This document shows, in pieces, positions 12,291-23,904 of a DNA stretch of 64,000 bases (within the stretch, counting starts at the first letter, position 1; the number at the start of each line of letters is the position of its first letter). The notes under the pieces were generated by a model. The model searched no databases and was not told the origin of the DNA. It saw nothing but the letters and a program-made list of their open reading frames with translations. Both the position numbers and the translations under genes were made by a program. The stretch is from Riptortus pedestris (Eukaryota > Arthropoda > Insecta > Hemiptera > Alydidae). The stretch spans positions 135,566,501-135,630,500 of the forward strand of contig CM032232.1 of assembly GCA_019009955.1 (NCBI GenBank), read 5' to 3'.

Positions 12291-14542
12291 TAGTCCGCGT
12301 TGAAAAAGGAAACACATTTTTCGAAACATACGCTTCCCTTTGACTTAACTTTCCTTCTGTTAACTCTTCGCAAATAAAAACATACCGTGTATGCTACATA
12401 CGTACCATTTAGATTTATGCACTTTTTTCTTTGGCGTCATTAATACTGCCCGTTCTGCTTAAACTAAGCCAGTATCTAGCTCACACAGGATTTCGACAAA
12501 ACAATATCTTGAAAAGTGCTGCTTATAAAAAAGAATTATCATTTACAACTACTTCCACTTCTTGGTTCGATTTTGATTTTTATTGACTAAATATATGTAT
12601 ATTTTTTTTGGATGCGAAGTTTCAAAATTTTCCTTTTTTCAGAGAACCTTTTCAAATTACAGCCACTAAAGAATTATCAGATATGTGGGTACAAATTTGA
12701 ATGCACCTCATTTTCATCATTTATAGAAGTCATTTTAATTTTTTTTTTTGATACACTCTTAAGGGAAATCTGCTGAAAAATTGAGCAGAGCAGACAGTTA
12801 AATTTCTCAGTTCTTGAGTAGACCACGTTTATGGATGTAAAAGAACCAAGTTCAAGTCGAAAGTACCAACATCAGATTTGAGATGGTTTTTATCACATGC
12901 CATCATCAAACTGATGTGTTGGAATGTTCTTTTTTATCAAATTTCAGATTGTTGGGTGTCAAACCTATCAACTATTACTCATTTGCTAGATGTTACTGCA
13001 ACCACATGAACAGATTTCCCTAAGGAAATATGATAACATATACAATAGCTAAAATAATTTTAGTCGATGGCTTGCATTGCTTTTTTTATGTGTATTTATG
13101 GTGCATGGAAATTTATTGTGGAGTTACTCTTGGCAGACTTGTACATATACAACTTAAAATATGATTTAAACCACTTGGTTGGTAGTTTAAATAAAGCTCA
13201 AACAACTGGCTTAGACATACTCGTTCAGAGTTAACAGTTCGTAGAAATATTTTTTTTCTATGACCAATATTTATGTTTTTAGTGAAAATGTCACTATTAT
13301 TTCATGACTAACAATGTATAGTTTAACATACTCCAAATCTATTTTTTAACAGAATAAAGTTTATTAATATTTTTAATATTATATCTTATTTCCGCCAACT
13401 TTGTACGAGCGTTGATAGTCCAACACGTCGGTAAGAGTTATCACATAAATCTGGAAATTCCCATCTGGAGAAAGCTCCCCATTACGAACTCGCGCCAGGA
13501 CTATTCTCTCGAAGCGAAAGCAGCCATAAAATGAAATAGAAAATAATAGAAACACTAAAACTTTTGCAGCCCGATTATTTATAGTTTTATTATATTTTTT
13601 ATTGCCAGGAATTTATTTATTTTTATGGCTATTTAACGTTCGGCGAAATTACTCACTCAATCATTGGTGCGTGCTAAATTAATAAATTCAAAATATGAAA
13701 AGTGTTCCTTTATTATCAACTGGATTAATAGTTCTAAAAACGTTTTCAACAAATTTATATAATGTCTCAAAACTTAAAAGATTTAAAAGTGGCTTCCAAT
13801 ATTATAAAGTAATACTATAGTTTGATTTTTGATATGCTTATTGTTAACTCAATATTTAAATTTCAACATAATAATAAATGGATTTAATTCTTTCAATGAC
13901 TGGAAAAAGAGCTACTAAAATGTAGAACATAACTTAAGAATTTCCATTCAAGGAGTGAGAAAATGATTTGATTATTATGGAAAAGAATGATTGTAAATCA
14001 ACAAGTTGGGTTTAGGGTTCATTTTCGGATGTGGGATTTCGAATTCCATTAACTTTGGTTGTTGGGTTACGTAATTAACCTCCTGAGTCTGATGGGGTTT
14101 TCCAACAACCTGCCATATTTTTGAAAATTCGGTTACTTTTTGAGTGTTGATGTAATTTAGCGTTTATATTAGATATTACTCGCTGAATCGTGTATCGTGC
14201 TGAAATTACTTAAAGTTGATTCTGTATGTATGAAGGGTTACTAGAAGTATAATAAAATACATTCGTTAGATTTAATTATCTATATAATAATAACAAATTA
14301 ATTCTTATTTTATTTTTTTCATGTCTTTTATTCACTAGTGTACATAATGAATGGAGCATAATTAATCCTTTCTACAATTTTTTTATTTTTGTTGATTGCT
14401 TTCATTTCTTCTTCAAAAAAAATAACGGGATAATATATAAACTACTTTTTGGCATATTACCAAGCGTGTGAATAATCTTACGTGTTTTTTTCGAGGCTAA
14501 ATGGTGATTTCATCACATTATTAGTTAAAAATTAGATATTGA

Positions 14543-14577
<35 letters not shown>

Positions 14578-15355
14578 GTGATATCATTTTATAGAATATA
14601 AAACATGACATCATTTTCGTAGTATATGAAATCAAAAATAAAATACAATCATATTTAAACTTAAAATAAATTCGTTCTTTTTAACATGTTCTTTAAATTA
14701 CGTTTTTAAATAATAGTTCTTTTTAGTGTTTAGTTGTTTTTATTTTATTTTATATGTCTTTATTATTAAAATTTACACATTTAGCTTGAACATTGGTACA
14801 TATTTTTGCCATTTTCTAGAAGTTATGTTTAGTAACTTAGAGTAAAATATGTAGCAGGATTTATCTGTTTACTTGTATCCCTGAATGATTTTTAACTAAT
14901 GTCTGTTATTCCTCTGTTTGTTGTGTAATATTAAAATAAAACTGTTTAAGTTTTAATGTGATTTTTACATTTTATTTTAATTTTGTATCAAATATTGTAT
15001 TCTAAGCTATTTAATGGAAACATTGCAATGTTTTTGACATTCAAGAGGTTTTGTTACAACAGCCCCTGAATATGGAGATGAAAGTGCACTTTGTTGTTAA
15101 TAAACTTATTGTAGAGGAAAATACGACTATTTTTTCACCCAGATATATTTTTAATAGTAATGGCATGGTCGAGGAATTTTATAATACATGTTCAACTCCT
15201 GAAGAGGCGTCTTAGAGAATGAGTCACCTGTAGATTGTAAAATAAATCATATCTATAGGCATTTCGGCATTTTCCCTCCAACGTATTATTTTTCCTGAAA
15301 CCTAGCTCCATTTATTTACTTGATTTGAAAATCACTGAGTCGGTTCTTATAACAA
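12291..15355. other. AT-rich sequence with only H-family scraps
   Basis: Palindrome scraps of the H family lie at about 12755-12776 (TTAAGGGAAATCTGCTGA) and 13006-13021. A (TA)n tract lies at about 14545-14572. No ORF with recognisable motifs was found. Confidence 0.6.
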
Positions 15356-15700
15356 TGCGCCATTTTCCACAAAGTTATAATGAGCTAATAGGTTGGATCC
15401 CATTTTCTGTCTGCCATAACACTACTGGCCGTCCATTTGGACATCTCCATAAATAGGAGGCCTTGGGTTTGTTGTTCTCCATTTCCAGCTGGAATGTAAT
15501 GAAAGCTGAATCAGTTCTTTCCCCGTGAACTATTCTTCGTGAACGATTCCCTCCAAATGCCGCCAGCTGCAAAGCTGATGAAGACACGGCGATAAACCCT
15601 AAGTGCCTTTATCATGCCGAATGAATTTAATTGCTCTCAGCTGAGACACAGTAATGAGGAATGGATAACCATATGAATCCTTCTTTAATGAATATATAGT
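15356..15700. promoter_or_regulatory. Candidate cis-regulatory block with three CAGCTG E-boxes
   Basis: Unique, GC-richer sequence carries CAGCTG at 15486-15491, 15564-15569 and 15638-15643. CAGCTG is the classical site for proneural and Twist-class bHLH factors. Clustering three in 158 bp of an AT-rich window is suggestive. A 70-residue ORF on the - strand here has no recognisable domain. Confidence 0.25.
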
Positions 15701-15816
15701 TTCGGTTGTAAAGATGTCTGTCACACAAGGGCTGCTTATACTGAGCCAATTTTCTTCGTGACAGCAAAGACAATCCGGTAAAAGTCTGGCATTTCAGTTT
15801 TAATTTCCCACCGCCA

Positions 15817-16060
<244 letters not shown>

Positions 16061-16165
16061 AGAAAGCTAAAAAATCAAAATATATCGTTTAATATTGAAC
16101 ATAAATAATTAATCTATGTTCAATATTTTTATTGTTATTATTAATATGTAATAATATTCCATTCA

Positions 16166-16491
16166 ATGTCTCGATCCGACGTATAATAACATTGATATTT
16201 AGACGTGTTGAAATTCCACACCTCTAAACACTCCCTCCTACTGGTCTGATTTCAGTCATTGAGGAACTTCAAATTTAATTTTCCATGAACCACATATATT
16301 GAGTTTCGTAACGATAAAACAAAAATTGCGACCGCTAAAGATGCAACAGAAAATATGTGTACTTAAAATTTTGATTGGACCTCATTTTGGTCATCTTCTA
16401 TGTAGGATCGATGGAAATTTGAGGAAATATTTCGAATATTGCGTAATGAGTACAACCTCAAAATATAATTTCCCCTTACGAAAATCTGGTA
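16166..16491 (-). mobile_element. Diverged H-family element, 3' part missing
   Basis: It runs from TCGATCCGACGTATAATAAC through the family's C-rich tract, GCGACCGCTAAAG and GGATCGATGGAAATTTGAGG to a decayed 5' palindrome (AATTTCCCCTTACGAAAATC). It has no TA core. Confidence 0.85.
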
Positions 16492-16610
16492 CAAATAAGC
16501 ATTCGATAATTTTCTTACCAAATTTTAATATAATTGTTTCACAGAAGTTTTTATTATTATTTGTCTATTGGAGCTCTTCCCCCTATTTTAGAAATCACTT
16601 AGCATCGTTT

Positions 16611-17049
16611 AAAAAAGTCCGTCACGCAGGGGCTGCGTAAACTAAGCAGATTTCCCACGTGAAGTTTTACAATACAGAAATCTCCAGACGAGAGCCGAAC
16701 AGTTGCGGCAAAGGGCAGAACTAGCTTTTGGCGGGATACAGTTATCTCTTATCGGCCCAAATTTAATAAAAATGTAAATATTTCGGTTAATATTCAAAAT
16801 AGAGAATAAATGAATTGAACAATATTTATAGTAAATTTAAATTTCAATAAGATTGGTTTTATACAATTTTTTGATCCGACGCATAATAACGGAGATATTT
16901 AGAATTTTCGAAAATCCCCCCTTCTAAACCCCCCTCCCACTGGTCCGAATTTCAGCCATTAACGAACTTGATCTGTCTTTTTGCATAAAACGTTTAAATA
17001 TCGAGTTTGGTAACGATTAAACAAAGATTGCGACCGCTAGAGCGTTAAC

Positions 17050-17107
<58 letters not shown>

Positions 17108-17227
17108 TATATCGGACATCATATTCGTCATTTCGTGGGTAGGATCGATGGTCATTTGTGGAAAATTTTCAAAAATCGCGTCATTAGTACGACCTCAATA
17201 GAGGTCCCCTTAAGGGAAATCTGCTAA
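16611..17227 (-). mobile_element. Full-length H-family HINE-like element (Ha)
   Basis: Complete ends: AAAGTCCGTCACGCAGGGGC at the hairpin side and CCCCTTAAGGGAAATCTGCTA at the palindrome side. It has a (TA)n core at about 17053-17102 and is about 617 bp long. It sits 120 bp from a diverged copy in the same orientation. Confidence 0.94.
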
Positions 17228-17346
17228 AAGCATAACGTGGGCATATCTGTTCATGTTGTACAAAAACGTTTGGTGTGCTCAGAGCAATACAGTGCTTATA
17301 GACTGTTCGTCGGTTACTCAAATGTGCTAAATTAAGTTCCACGCCA

Positions 17347-17357
17347 TTTTTTTTTTA

Positions 17358-17402
<45 letters not shown>
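17347..17402. repeat. Poly-T tract
   Basis: Two T runs (17347-17356 and 17361-17402) separated by AATA. On the opposite strand this would be an A tail, but no retroelement body was recognised to the right. Confidence 0.95.
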
Positions 17403-17403
<1 letters not shown>

Positions 17404-17605
17404 GTACTTGTTATTATTAGTATTACTGGTAAGTTATGTACTACTATTACTTGTTGTTAAGGTATATGTTACTATTACTTGTTGTTTAGGTATTTATTAT
17501 TGTCCCTTGTTGTTAATGTATTTGTTATTATTACTTTTTGCTAAGGAATTTGTTATTTTTTATTGGTATGTTTTTTGTTATTGTTACCTGTTATTACTTT
17601 TGAAA
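17404..17605. repeat. 28-bp degenerate minisatellite
   Basis: About seven diverged units of the type ACTTGTTGTTAAGGTATTTG, with starts spaced 28 bp apart (for example near 17448, 17476, 17504). The 78-residue ORF over it is only the Leu/Val/Tyr-rich translation of this repeat. Confidence 0.75.
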
Positions 17606-17665
17606 GGGCAAATCACCTTCGATGTGGTGTCCATTAATAAATAAATTGAATTGAAATTGAACGTT
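17606..17665 (+). mobile_element. Possible retroelement 3' tail
   Basis: TCCATTAATAAATAAATTGA followed by ATTGAAATTGAA resembles the short-repeat 3' tails common on insect LINEs and SINEs. No body is attached, so the assignment rests on tail resemblance only. Confidence 0.3.
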
Positions 17666-17673
17666 CCACGCAT

Positions 17674-18295
17674 TTCAGCAGATTACCATAAGGGAAATCA
17701 GCTATTTCCTCTCATGAAGCGATTTTCAAAAAATTGCGACCAATGTCCATCGATCCTACCTAGTAGATGACGAAAATGAGGTCCGTTCAAAATTATATAT
17801 ACATTTATAGTCTGTTACCGCTCTAGCGGTCGCTATTTTGGTTTTACCGTTACAAAACTCAATATTTAATCGTTTTATGTAAAATGATAGATCAAGTTCA
17901 TAAATGGCCGAAAACCAACAAGCGGGAGGGGAGGGGAGGTTAGAGGGAGGAATTTGGAAAATTCTTAATATCTCTCTTATTATGCGTCGGAACGAAAAAT
18001 TGTATAGAACCAATCTTAGTGGATATGTAAATGTTTATTATTGTTGTTATGTACATGTCTTCATTATCTTGATTATTAACCGAGATATTTGCGTTTTATA
18101 GTTTTCGGCCCTCAGTAAACCCCACTCCTACTCATTTCATAGTAAAAGTAAGCTGATATATTATGAAGCAGATTGTTTGAAGCATAAATACCAGATATGG
18201 TTCTCATTGAACTTTCACTTTTTGAGATAAATGCAAATATGTGGCACACGTTGGAAATCCGTTCAGTTTACGCAGTCCCTGCGTGACGGACTTTT
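17674..18295 (+). mobile_element. Full-length H-family HINE-like element (Hb)
   Basis: The 5' palindrome is mutated (CAGATTACCATAAGGGAAATC). The TA core is nearly absent (TATATACATTTATA near 17803). The distal part carries the Hb signature TTTTCGGCCCTCAGTAAAC. The 3' end reads TTTACGCAGTCCCTGCGTGA and GGACTTTT. The short core makes it useful for comparing core growth with the (TA)n-rich copies. Confidence 0.93.
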
Positions 18296-19200
18296 CTGTG
18301 TGAGTGCTCTCTCGACCATCCCGTCGAGCAAATTCGCTCGGTGTAATGTCAAGGATAGGTGTGCTGCAGAGAAGGACTGATGATAACAAGGCATTGGAAT
18401 CATCATCTTAACCGGAGCTCCTTCATCACCGTGATGATCTTCTACCGCCAATGATGGCCGCCAGACCATTAGAAGCAGGCATCAATTCAAACACCAACAG
18501 CCGCAAATAAACAGCGAACAAACCCCGATTATTTATAAAATGACTCTGGCCTCGGATTATATTTCCGTATCACGCAGATTTGCTCATCATCTCTCGTGAC
18601 GAGCAGAAAATATGTATGTGTATATATAACATGTTCTACGCTGTTACAAAATTGACAATAGTTATCACTTCCGTTTCTTATATATTTTATTCAAGTCAAA
18701 TTATTTTATTAAATCAGAACAAAAAATATATGAAAAATATATGTACTTATTTACATTTAAAAAAATAGTGAAAAACCATATATTTAAATTAGACAAATAA
18801 AAAAAAGCAATTCTTCCCAAATATTTTTTTTAAATGTTCTTCATTGACGGGTTATTCTATCTCCAAAAACACAACTTCAATTTTTAAGAAGTTCAAATAA
18901 TTGATAAAGAAAGAAATAATACTAAACGAAAAAAAACAAACAAACAAATTAAATACCTCAATCATATATTCTAACATTTTATCTTAAATTAATTGATTTC
19001 AAATTATGACGCGAAATAATGGAGCTAAAGGTTGACGTGTAAAAAAATGATTTGTAGTCAGCTGACTTACAAGTACTTCAGAAATGTAAGTAGCAATCTA
19101 TAATTAGATTTAATAAATATATCATATATGTAGGCACCATTAATACAATTATTAATACAATATCTAGCAATGAATTATTAAGGATTTTGCTAAATTAATG
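18296..19200. other. Unique sequence, GC-richer at 18300-18520, AT-rich after
   Basis: The first 220 bases are unique and moderately GC-rich; the remainder is A/T-rich with runs. Two short overlapping ORFs on the - strand (18204-18469) extend into the H terminus and look accidental. Confidence 0.4.
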
Positions 19201-19204
19201 TTTT

Positions 19205-19345
19205 TTTTTGGAAAAGGGTTAGCCTCTGAAGAGGAGGCATGCAACACTTGAAACATATAGGACAGTATCAATGAAGTTTGTCGAGAGAAAATTGTTTTTA
19301 AAGGGGACCCTTGCCATGAAAATATGTAGAACAAATAAAAAAAGT
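19205..19345 (+). mobile_element. Possible Penelope-like or LINE 3' tail fragment
   Basis: CTGAAGAGGAGGCATGCAAC, then TTGAAACATATAGG and AACAAATAAAAAAAG, has the cadence of Penelope-like element 3' regions ('tgaagatga...gaaacgt...aataaa'). No reverse transcriptase remains. The class is uncertain. Confidence 0.3.
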
Positions 19346-19420
19346 TATTGAAAAAAGAAGAAAAATATATATTTAAATGAGAAGTATTGTTCATATAATT
19401 GTTAATTTTGTTATTATTTT

Positions 19421-19640
19421 CTTAGATTAGCTAAGAATAGATGTAAGAATTTCCAGATTTTAAATAAATCAAAATTAAGATGTGGGTTAAATTTTAAATA
19501 ACGATATAAATGAAGATATAACAATATTTACAATTTACATAAACACAAATTACTCACAAAATGCAGGTACATATCAAAAACGAGGGTTATAGATTTTACC
19601 GAGCGTTGATAACCAATTAGTTTTTCGCCCTAAATCCTTA
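19421..19640. repeat. Dispersed repeat, copy 1 (paired with 45711-45935)
   Basis: Sequence from TTAGCTAAGAATAGATGTAAG through TTTACTCACAAAATGCAGG to TAGTTTTTCGCCCTAAA is shared with the block at 45711-45935 at high similarity over about 215 bases. It lies 150 bp from the piggyBac fragment, on the side expected for that element's downstream part, so it may be the interior or 3' region of the same transposon. Confidence 0.75.
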
Positions 19641-19769
19641 AGAAAAAGACAAAAAAAATCAAAATATACATTTTTCTCGATCTGCCACATAACAACTGAT
19701 ATATTTAAGAAGTTTAAAGAAATTTAAGAAATAAAATTAATATAATTAATAATTAATAAATTTAAGAAA

Positions 19770-20224
19770 GTTTACCGCATTTCCTGCAGTCAGTTTTCAC
19801 TTTTTTGTCATTTGCTCGTGTGCATAGATGTAATTTTCACGACGAATACATATCTCCAGGTTTGTAAATTGAACATTTTTTTCAACTATAGTTGGCTCAA
19901 TAAGTAAGTTTAGGGCATCAAGTTCAGATGTGATGTTTGAATAGGGTTTTACTCGAGGGATTTTTACAATATTATGGGCTTGTGTTCTGGTTGGTTTAGT
20001 TGGTTTCAATGACCATTTTTACCTTTTACAGTGTCCGAAGAGGATGACGTTTCTTCCTCCTTTTCTGAACAGTATCCTTCTATTATGTCATCAACATCAC
20101 TTTCTTCCTGCAAGATATCTTCTTCACCACTTGAATTATCACCAGAATTTAGATTGCTTTCATCCTCTAGACACTCTTTCACAAATGCGGCAAAATTTGG
20201 GTCATTAACATTGCAGGAATCCAT
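19770..20224 (-). pseudogene. piggyBac-like transposase, N-terminal fragment, frameshifted
   Basis: Two overlapping - strand frames join into one protein. The first (20224 to 20006, 72 residues) is Met-start and strongly acidic/Ser-rich (SGEEDILQEESDVDD), like the disordered N-terminus of piggyBac transposases. The second (20009 to 19797) contains TRTQAHNIVKIPRVK, matching the conserved R-T-x-A-H-N-I-V entry into the DDE_Tnp_1_7 domain. Next comes LLIEPTIVEKNVQFTNLEI, like the 'ffTdeiieeIvkyTNleI' segment. A third frame adds a Thr-Asp (KTDCRKCG) just past the stop, as expected for that family. It covers roughly 150 of the usual 550-600 residues, so the catalytic aspartates are absent and it is inactive. 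Domestication cannot be tested here but is unlikely given the frameshift. Confidence 0.78.
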
Positions 20225-20460
20225 TTTATGCTAATAAATGTTAAAAAAAATTCGGCAACCGAGAAAGGAAGCAGGGGTTACTGTTCACCCCAAGCAAGTG
20301 ATAAATCAAGTAAAAAGGCTCTGACACGGAGGCCAATACTCTTAATGGAACAATCCTAACGCGAAGTGAGATTAGCAAGTAGCTAAGGTTTGCCCTACCA
20401 CGTCAACCAACAAAACATAAAAAAATAAATCTACATGGGGTGACGCATCATCCCTGTTAG
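20225..20460. other. Probable upstream flank or terminal region of the piggyBac-like element
   Basis: GC-richer than surroundings. Near 20437-20460, CATGGGGTGACGCATCATCC followed by CTGTTAGAA reads on the - strand as TTCTAACAGGGATGATGCG, which could be a decayed TTAA-plus-terminal repeat. The matching opposite end was not found, so this is tentative. Confidence 0.3.
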
Positions 20461-20497
20461 AATCGAAAGGATATAAAATGTTTATGTACAACTCATA

Positions 20498-20772
20498 ATA
20501 AAGGGGATATTTTCAAATTTCGAACCCCCCTCCTCTCGCTAAACCTCCCTCCCATTTGTTCGATTTCCGTCTTAACGAACTTGATTTTTATTTTTACGTA
20601 AAACGTTTAAATATCTAGTTTAGTAAAGGTTAAACAAAAATAGCGAACACTTGAGCTTTAACAGAAAAGTATAAATACAATTTAGAACTGACCTCATTTT
20701 CGTCATCACCTCGGTAATTTCGATGAACATTTGAGGAAAATTTCGAAAATCATGAGTGCAATCATGCTGAAA
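20498..20772 (-). mobile_element. Diverged H-family element, 3' part and 5' palindrome missing
   Basis: Family sequence runs from GGGGATATTTTCAAATTTCG through the C-rich tract, TTAACGAACTTGATTTTTAT, GCGAACACTTGAGC and CCTCATTTTCGTCATCACC to a decayed CATGAGTGCAATC. The core is reduced to AGTATAAATACAATT. Confidence 0.82.
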
Positions 20773-21761
20773 CTAAGTAAAATTAACTAATTGACGGGGC
20801 TCTTATCTTTTTTTTATATATATTCACCCCCCCCCCCCAGTAAGCCTCTTTTCCTACTTCCTATTTTCAATTCAAACAAACACCATACATTCATCTAAGT
20901 GTATGATTCAAGCCGTATTCATTTTGAATGTCTCTCCAGCCAATACTTGGCCAATTTACGAAATTTGAGGGTAACAGGACTCCTTTTTGTATGACTCTGC
21001 AGTTGATAATTTGCTAAATTCTGATATGTTAGGGTAACTGGAGTCCATTTTAAATGTCTTCTCAAACCAATCATAGAACAAATTCTCTTTTGACTGTCTC
21101 TTTAATTTCTGAAATGTTATGACAACACACCATTGTTGTATATCGTCAATTCTCACATTAAAAATAGTAAAATTGTTCGAGATTTTGTCCATTCATTTCC
21201 ACTATTGTGAATTGGAATGGACAGTACCTTCCCGACAGTGGGGGTGTGTGACGTCCAACCCTGGCCGAAGAACTAGCTCCAACTCCCGCTGTGCCCAGCC
21301 ACACCGATCCCCCGGTAATAGTTATAATGAACTAATTGATTTATAGTTAGCCATATTCGCCGTATTACATATGTATGTATCTTTGAATACATAATTGGAG
21401 AATAAATAAGCCCAGGAGAGGGCCATTATCACAGTGGGGGGCCGACACCCCCCTTCTTCCAGATCCCAACAGTTCGTATTAAAACTCTCTTCAATCTGAT
21501 TTTTTATCACCTTTTGCCGCTCTCTTTGGCTTCGGGAGTTTTTAGAACACTCGGATCTGTCACAGAGAGAATTATGAATCTAACGCGCAGCATCTCTCTG
21601 TTCTTATACCGACAACCTCCCTTCCACCCACATATTTTAAATAATAACTTAATATGGAAACATTGGTGATAGAAGCAACACATTTTTTCCTCACAGAAAA
21701 CTGGGATCCAACAGTGAAGCATTATTTAGTATGATCGTATTATTTATTAGCGTTAAATTAA
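20773..21761. other. Unique sequence without recognised gene
   Basis: A C-run lies at 20827-20839. GC-richer patches lie around 21220-21320 and 21420-21480. Several short ORFs on both strands lack motifs and overlap one another in conflicting frames. Confidence 0.45.
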
Positions 21762-22972
21762 AACTATTTTACGATAGGTCCGGTATTGGTATATGGAGCA
21801 CCAGTTTGGAGTCTTAGATACCTCAATTACCTCGAGCAAGCAGGAACAAACTTTTACAACACATCTATTTCAGCTTATTAGAAACACTCCTAACTACATC
21901 ATTAGACTAGAAACAGGCTCGGATTTTGTGCCAACTCATATTATGAAATCAACCCTTCAGTGGTTGTGTAAAATATTATCAATGGACAGAGAAAGATTCC
22001 CTAGGATCTGCTATAATACCCTCCTATTATTAGATCAGAGTCCCACAAATATTATCAGATTGGGTATCACAAATTAAAAACCTACTAAACTCTTTAAATT
22101 TCATTGACATCTGGCTTACTCAAGAGAACACATTAACTAAATTACACATTAGCTCAATAGTAGAAGCATACCAAAGTAAATTTTTGTCTATTGACCTTGA
22201 AAAACTCCAAATTTCAAATTATTGTGGGAAGGAAATTTTTACAACTCCCGGTTCACCTCAGGAATTTCTAACAATAGGTTTGCCATTCCAAATTGTGAAA
22301 ACCATTGCACAGCTAAGAACGTCCAGCAACTATTGTACAAAGTCTTCAATGAAAAATGTATTCTATAATATTAATTCAAAAGATATTTGCACATTGTGTA
22401 ACTTAAATATGAATGAGGACATTTATCATATAATGCTTCATTGCCCTATTTACTCCCCTTTCAGAGAACAGAATTTACCATTCATCAAACAGCCAGCAGA
22501 TAATTCACAACTTTATAATATTCTAAATAATGCAACCAGAGAAGCATATATTAACATTTTTAAATATTTAAGAAATAGTTTCAAACTTTGCGAATCTTAT
22601 CTGAGTTAACATTATTAATTTCTCTTTTTCTCTTAATTTTTTTTTGTTTATTCAGTACTGTTATACCTATTTATAAGTTAGAACAGGAACCAAGATAATG
22701 ATAAGTTTAATGAAACTCTTATGTTGAAAATAAAATGTTTTAATATTAGGTAAGATAATAAAATATAATGCCTGTTATTAGTTCAGATTTTTATAGTAAT
22801 GCTAATGTAAATTCTAGTCAGTTATACTCAATTCTAGTTTGTAAAAGTATGTTTATATATAAGCTACTAACATAGAAAAACTAACCTCATTAAATAAGGC
22901 CTACTCCTTGCTATGAGAAAAATCCTTGTAAGCAATAAATAAAATAAAAATATAAAAATAACTATTTTACGA
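21762..22972 (+). mobile_element. 5'-truncated non-LTR retrotransposon (LINE) with 13-bp target-site duplication
   Basis: AACTATTTTACGA occurs at 21762-21774 and again, identical, at 22960-22972. Between them is the C-terminal end of a LINE ORF2 (21777-22609), a 3' UTR and an A-rich tail (AAATAAAATAAAAATATAAA). The perfect direct repeat marks target-primed reverse transcription of a 5'-truncated copy. The tail and intact duplication imply a fairly recent insertion, although the ORF is broken. Confidence 0.88.
21777..22609 (+). pseudogene. LINE ORF2 C-terminal fragment (post-RT region and zinc knuckle), frameshifted
   Basis: The first frame reads GPVLVYGAPVWSL, the 'L-x-YGapvW' motif just downstream of the reverse transcriptase fingers. 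After a shift near 21840 the reading continues as NTPNYIIRLETG, another landmark of jockey/CR1-like and related ORF2 C-termini. A second shift near 22055 restores frame 2, which stays open from about 22063 (WVSQIKNLLNSLNFIDIWLT) to the stop at 22607-22609. It includes CTLCNLNMNEDIYHIMLHC, a C-x2-C-x9-H-x4-C zinc-knuckle-like motif typical of the ORF2 tail. The endonuclease and RT catalytic core are lost. The two shifts make it non-functional. The exact clade is not determined. Confidence 0.85.
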
Positions 22973-23109
22973 CATTATTATTGTTTAACCAATCGTAATG
23001 TGTCTTACATTATCAGTTTAAGAATGATTTCAATTCATGTGAATCAATGATTCATTTCCGCATTTCATTGAAACCTTTTAAATTTTTTGTGTGAAGTAAA
23101 TGAATTATT

Positions 23110-23230
23110 TATTCTTCATAGTTTAATAAAAGCGTCCCATCTTCCCCCGCAAAATATATTCACAATTGTCCTACACGTTTCGTGGGTTACCTACCACTTC
23201 TTCAGTGGCCATCCAGTTCTGAAGCGCTCC
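23110..23230 (-). mobile_element. Possible Penelope-like tail fragment
   Basis: On the - strand: TGAAGAAGTGGTAGGTAACC, CACGAAACGTGTAGGAC, then GCTTTTATTAAACTATGAAG. 'Gaagaagtgg...gaaacgt...ttttattaaa' resembles 3' ends of Penelope-like elements. No coding sequence is attached. Confidence 0.35.
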
Positions 23231-23380
23231 TTCCCTCTTGCATACATATCTTAACGACCCTTTCGCACTGGGGAAGTCTTTGTTTCAACGTTAAAACGAG
23301 ACAGTTATTGTTTCAGTTTTCGGATTTCAATGGGATTAGCAGTTTTGACATTTCCAGAGCCAATTTTGTCATCTTTAGGG

Positions 23381-23480
23381 GTGAATTTTGTTCGTGTATT
23401 TGTGAGTCGCATAACTCAGAAATAGCTACCCTCCGAATGCTGAAATTTTAATGTATAGATCTGTTGGAGCGTTTAGTTAT
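23381..23480 (+). repeat. Dispersed repeat, copy A (paired with 51610-51790)
   Basis: GAGTCGCATAACTCAGAAAT followed by AGC-ACCCTCCGAATGCTGAAATTTT-type sequence matches 51645-51700 (GTCGCATAACTCAAAAACTG, then GAATATTGAAATTTTTTAG). Similarity covers some 60-100 bases. The family is not identified. Confidence 0.6.
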
Positions 23481-23686
23481 CCTCTCCCCTTTTGAAATTA
23501 AAAATGTAGTGTTACAAACAATTTATATAGAACCGTTTTTATTTTTATGAAAAGCTATGTACATACTCAAACACACACACACAAAATATTTTTAAAAGAT
23601 AAGATAAATATAAGTTTATCAATATTTATTATAAGCCTTAATAGACGTCAATCAACAATTTGGTAATGTGTTTTTTGTTTTTTTTT

Positions 23687-23856
23687 AGTAGATTTCCCTT
23701 GAGGGAAATCAGCTATTGAGGTTGTACACATAAAGCGATTTTCGAAAAATTTCCTCACGCCCATCGATCCTGCGTTGTAATGAAGAAAATTAGTTTCGTT
23801 GAAAATTATACATATACATCTTTACTTGCGCTGAAGAAGACAAAATAAATATTCTC

Positions 23857-23904
<48 letters not shown>

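Noticed and set aside
15375..15587. 70-residue - strand ORF in the E-box block
   Set aside because: No recognisable domain or splice sites; overlaps candidate regulatory motifs.
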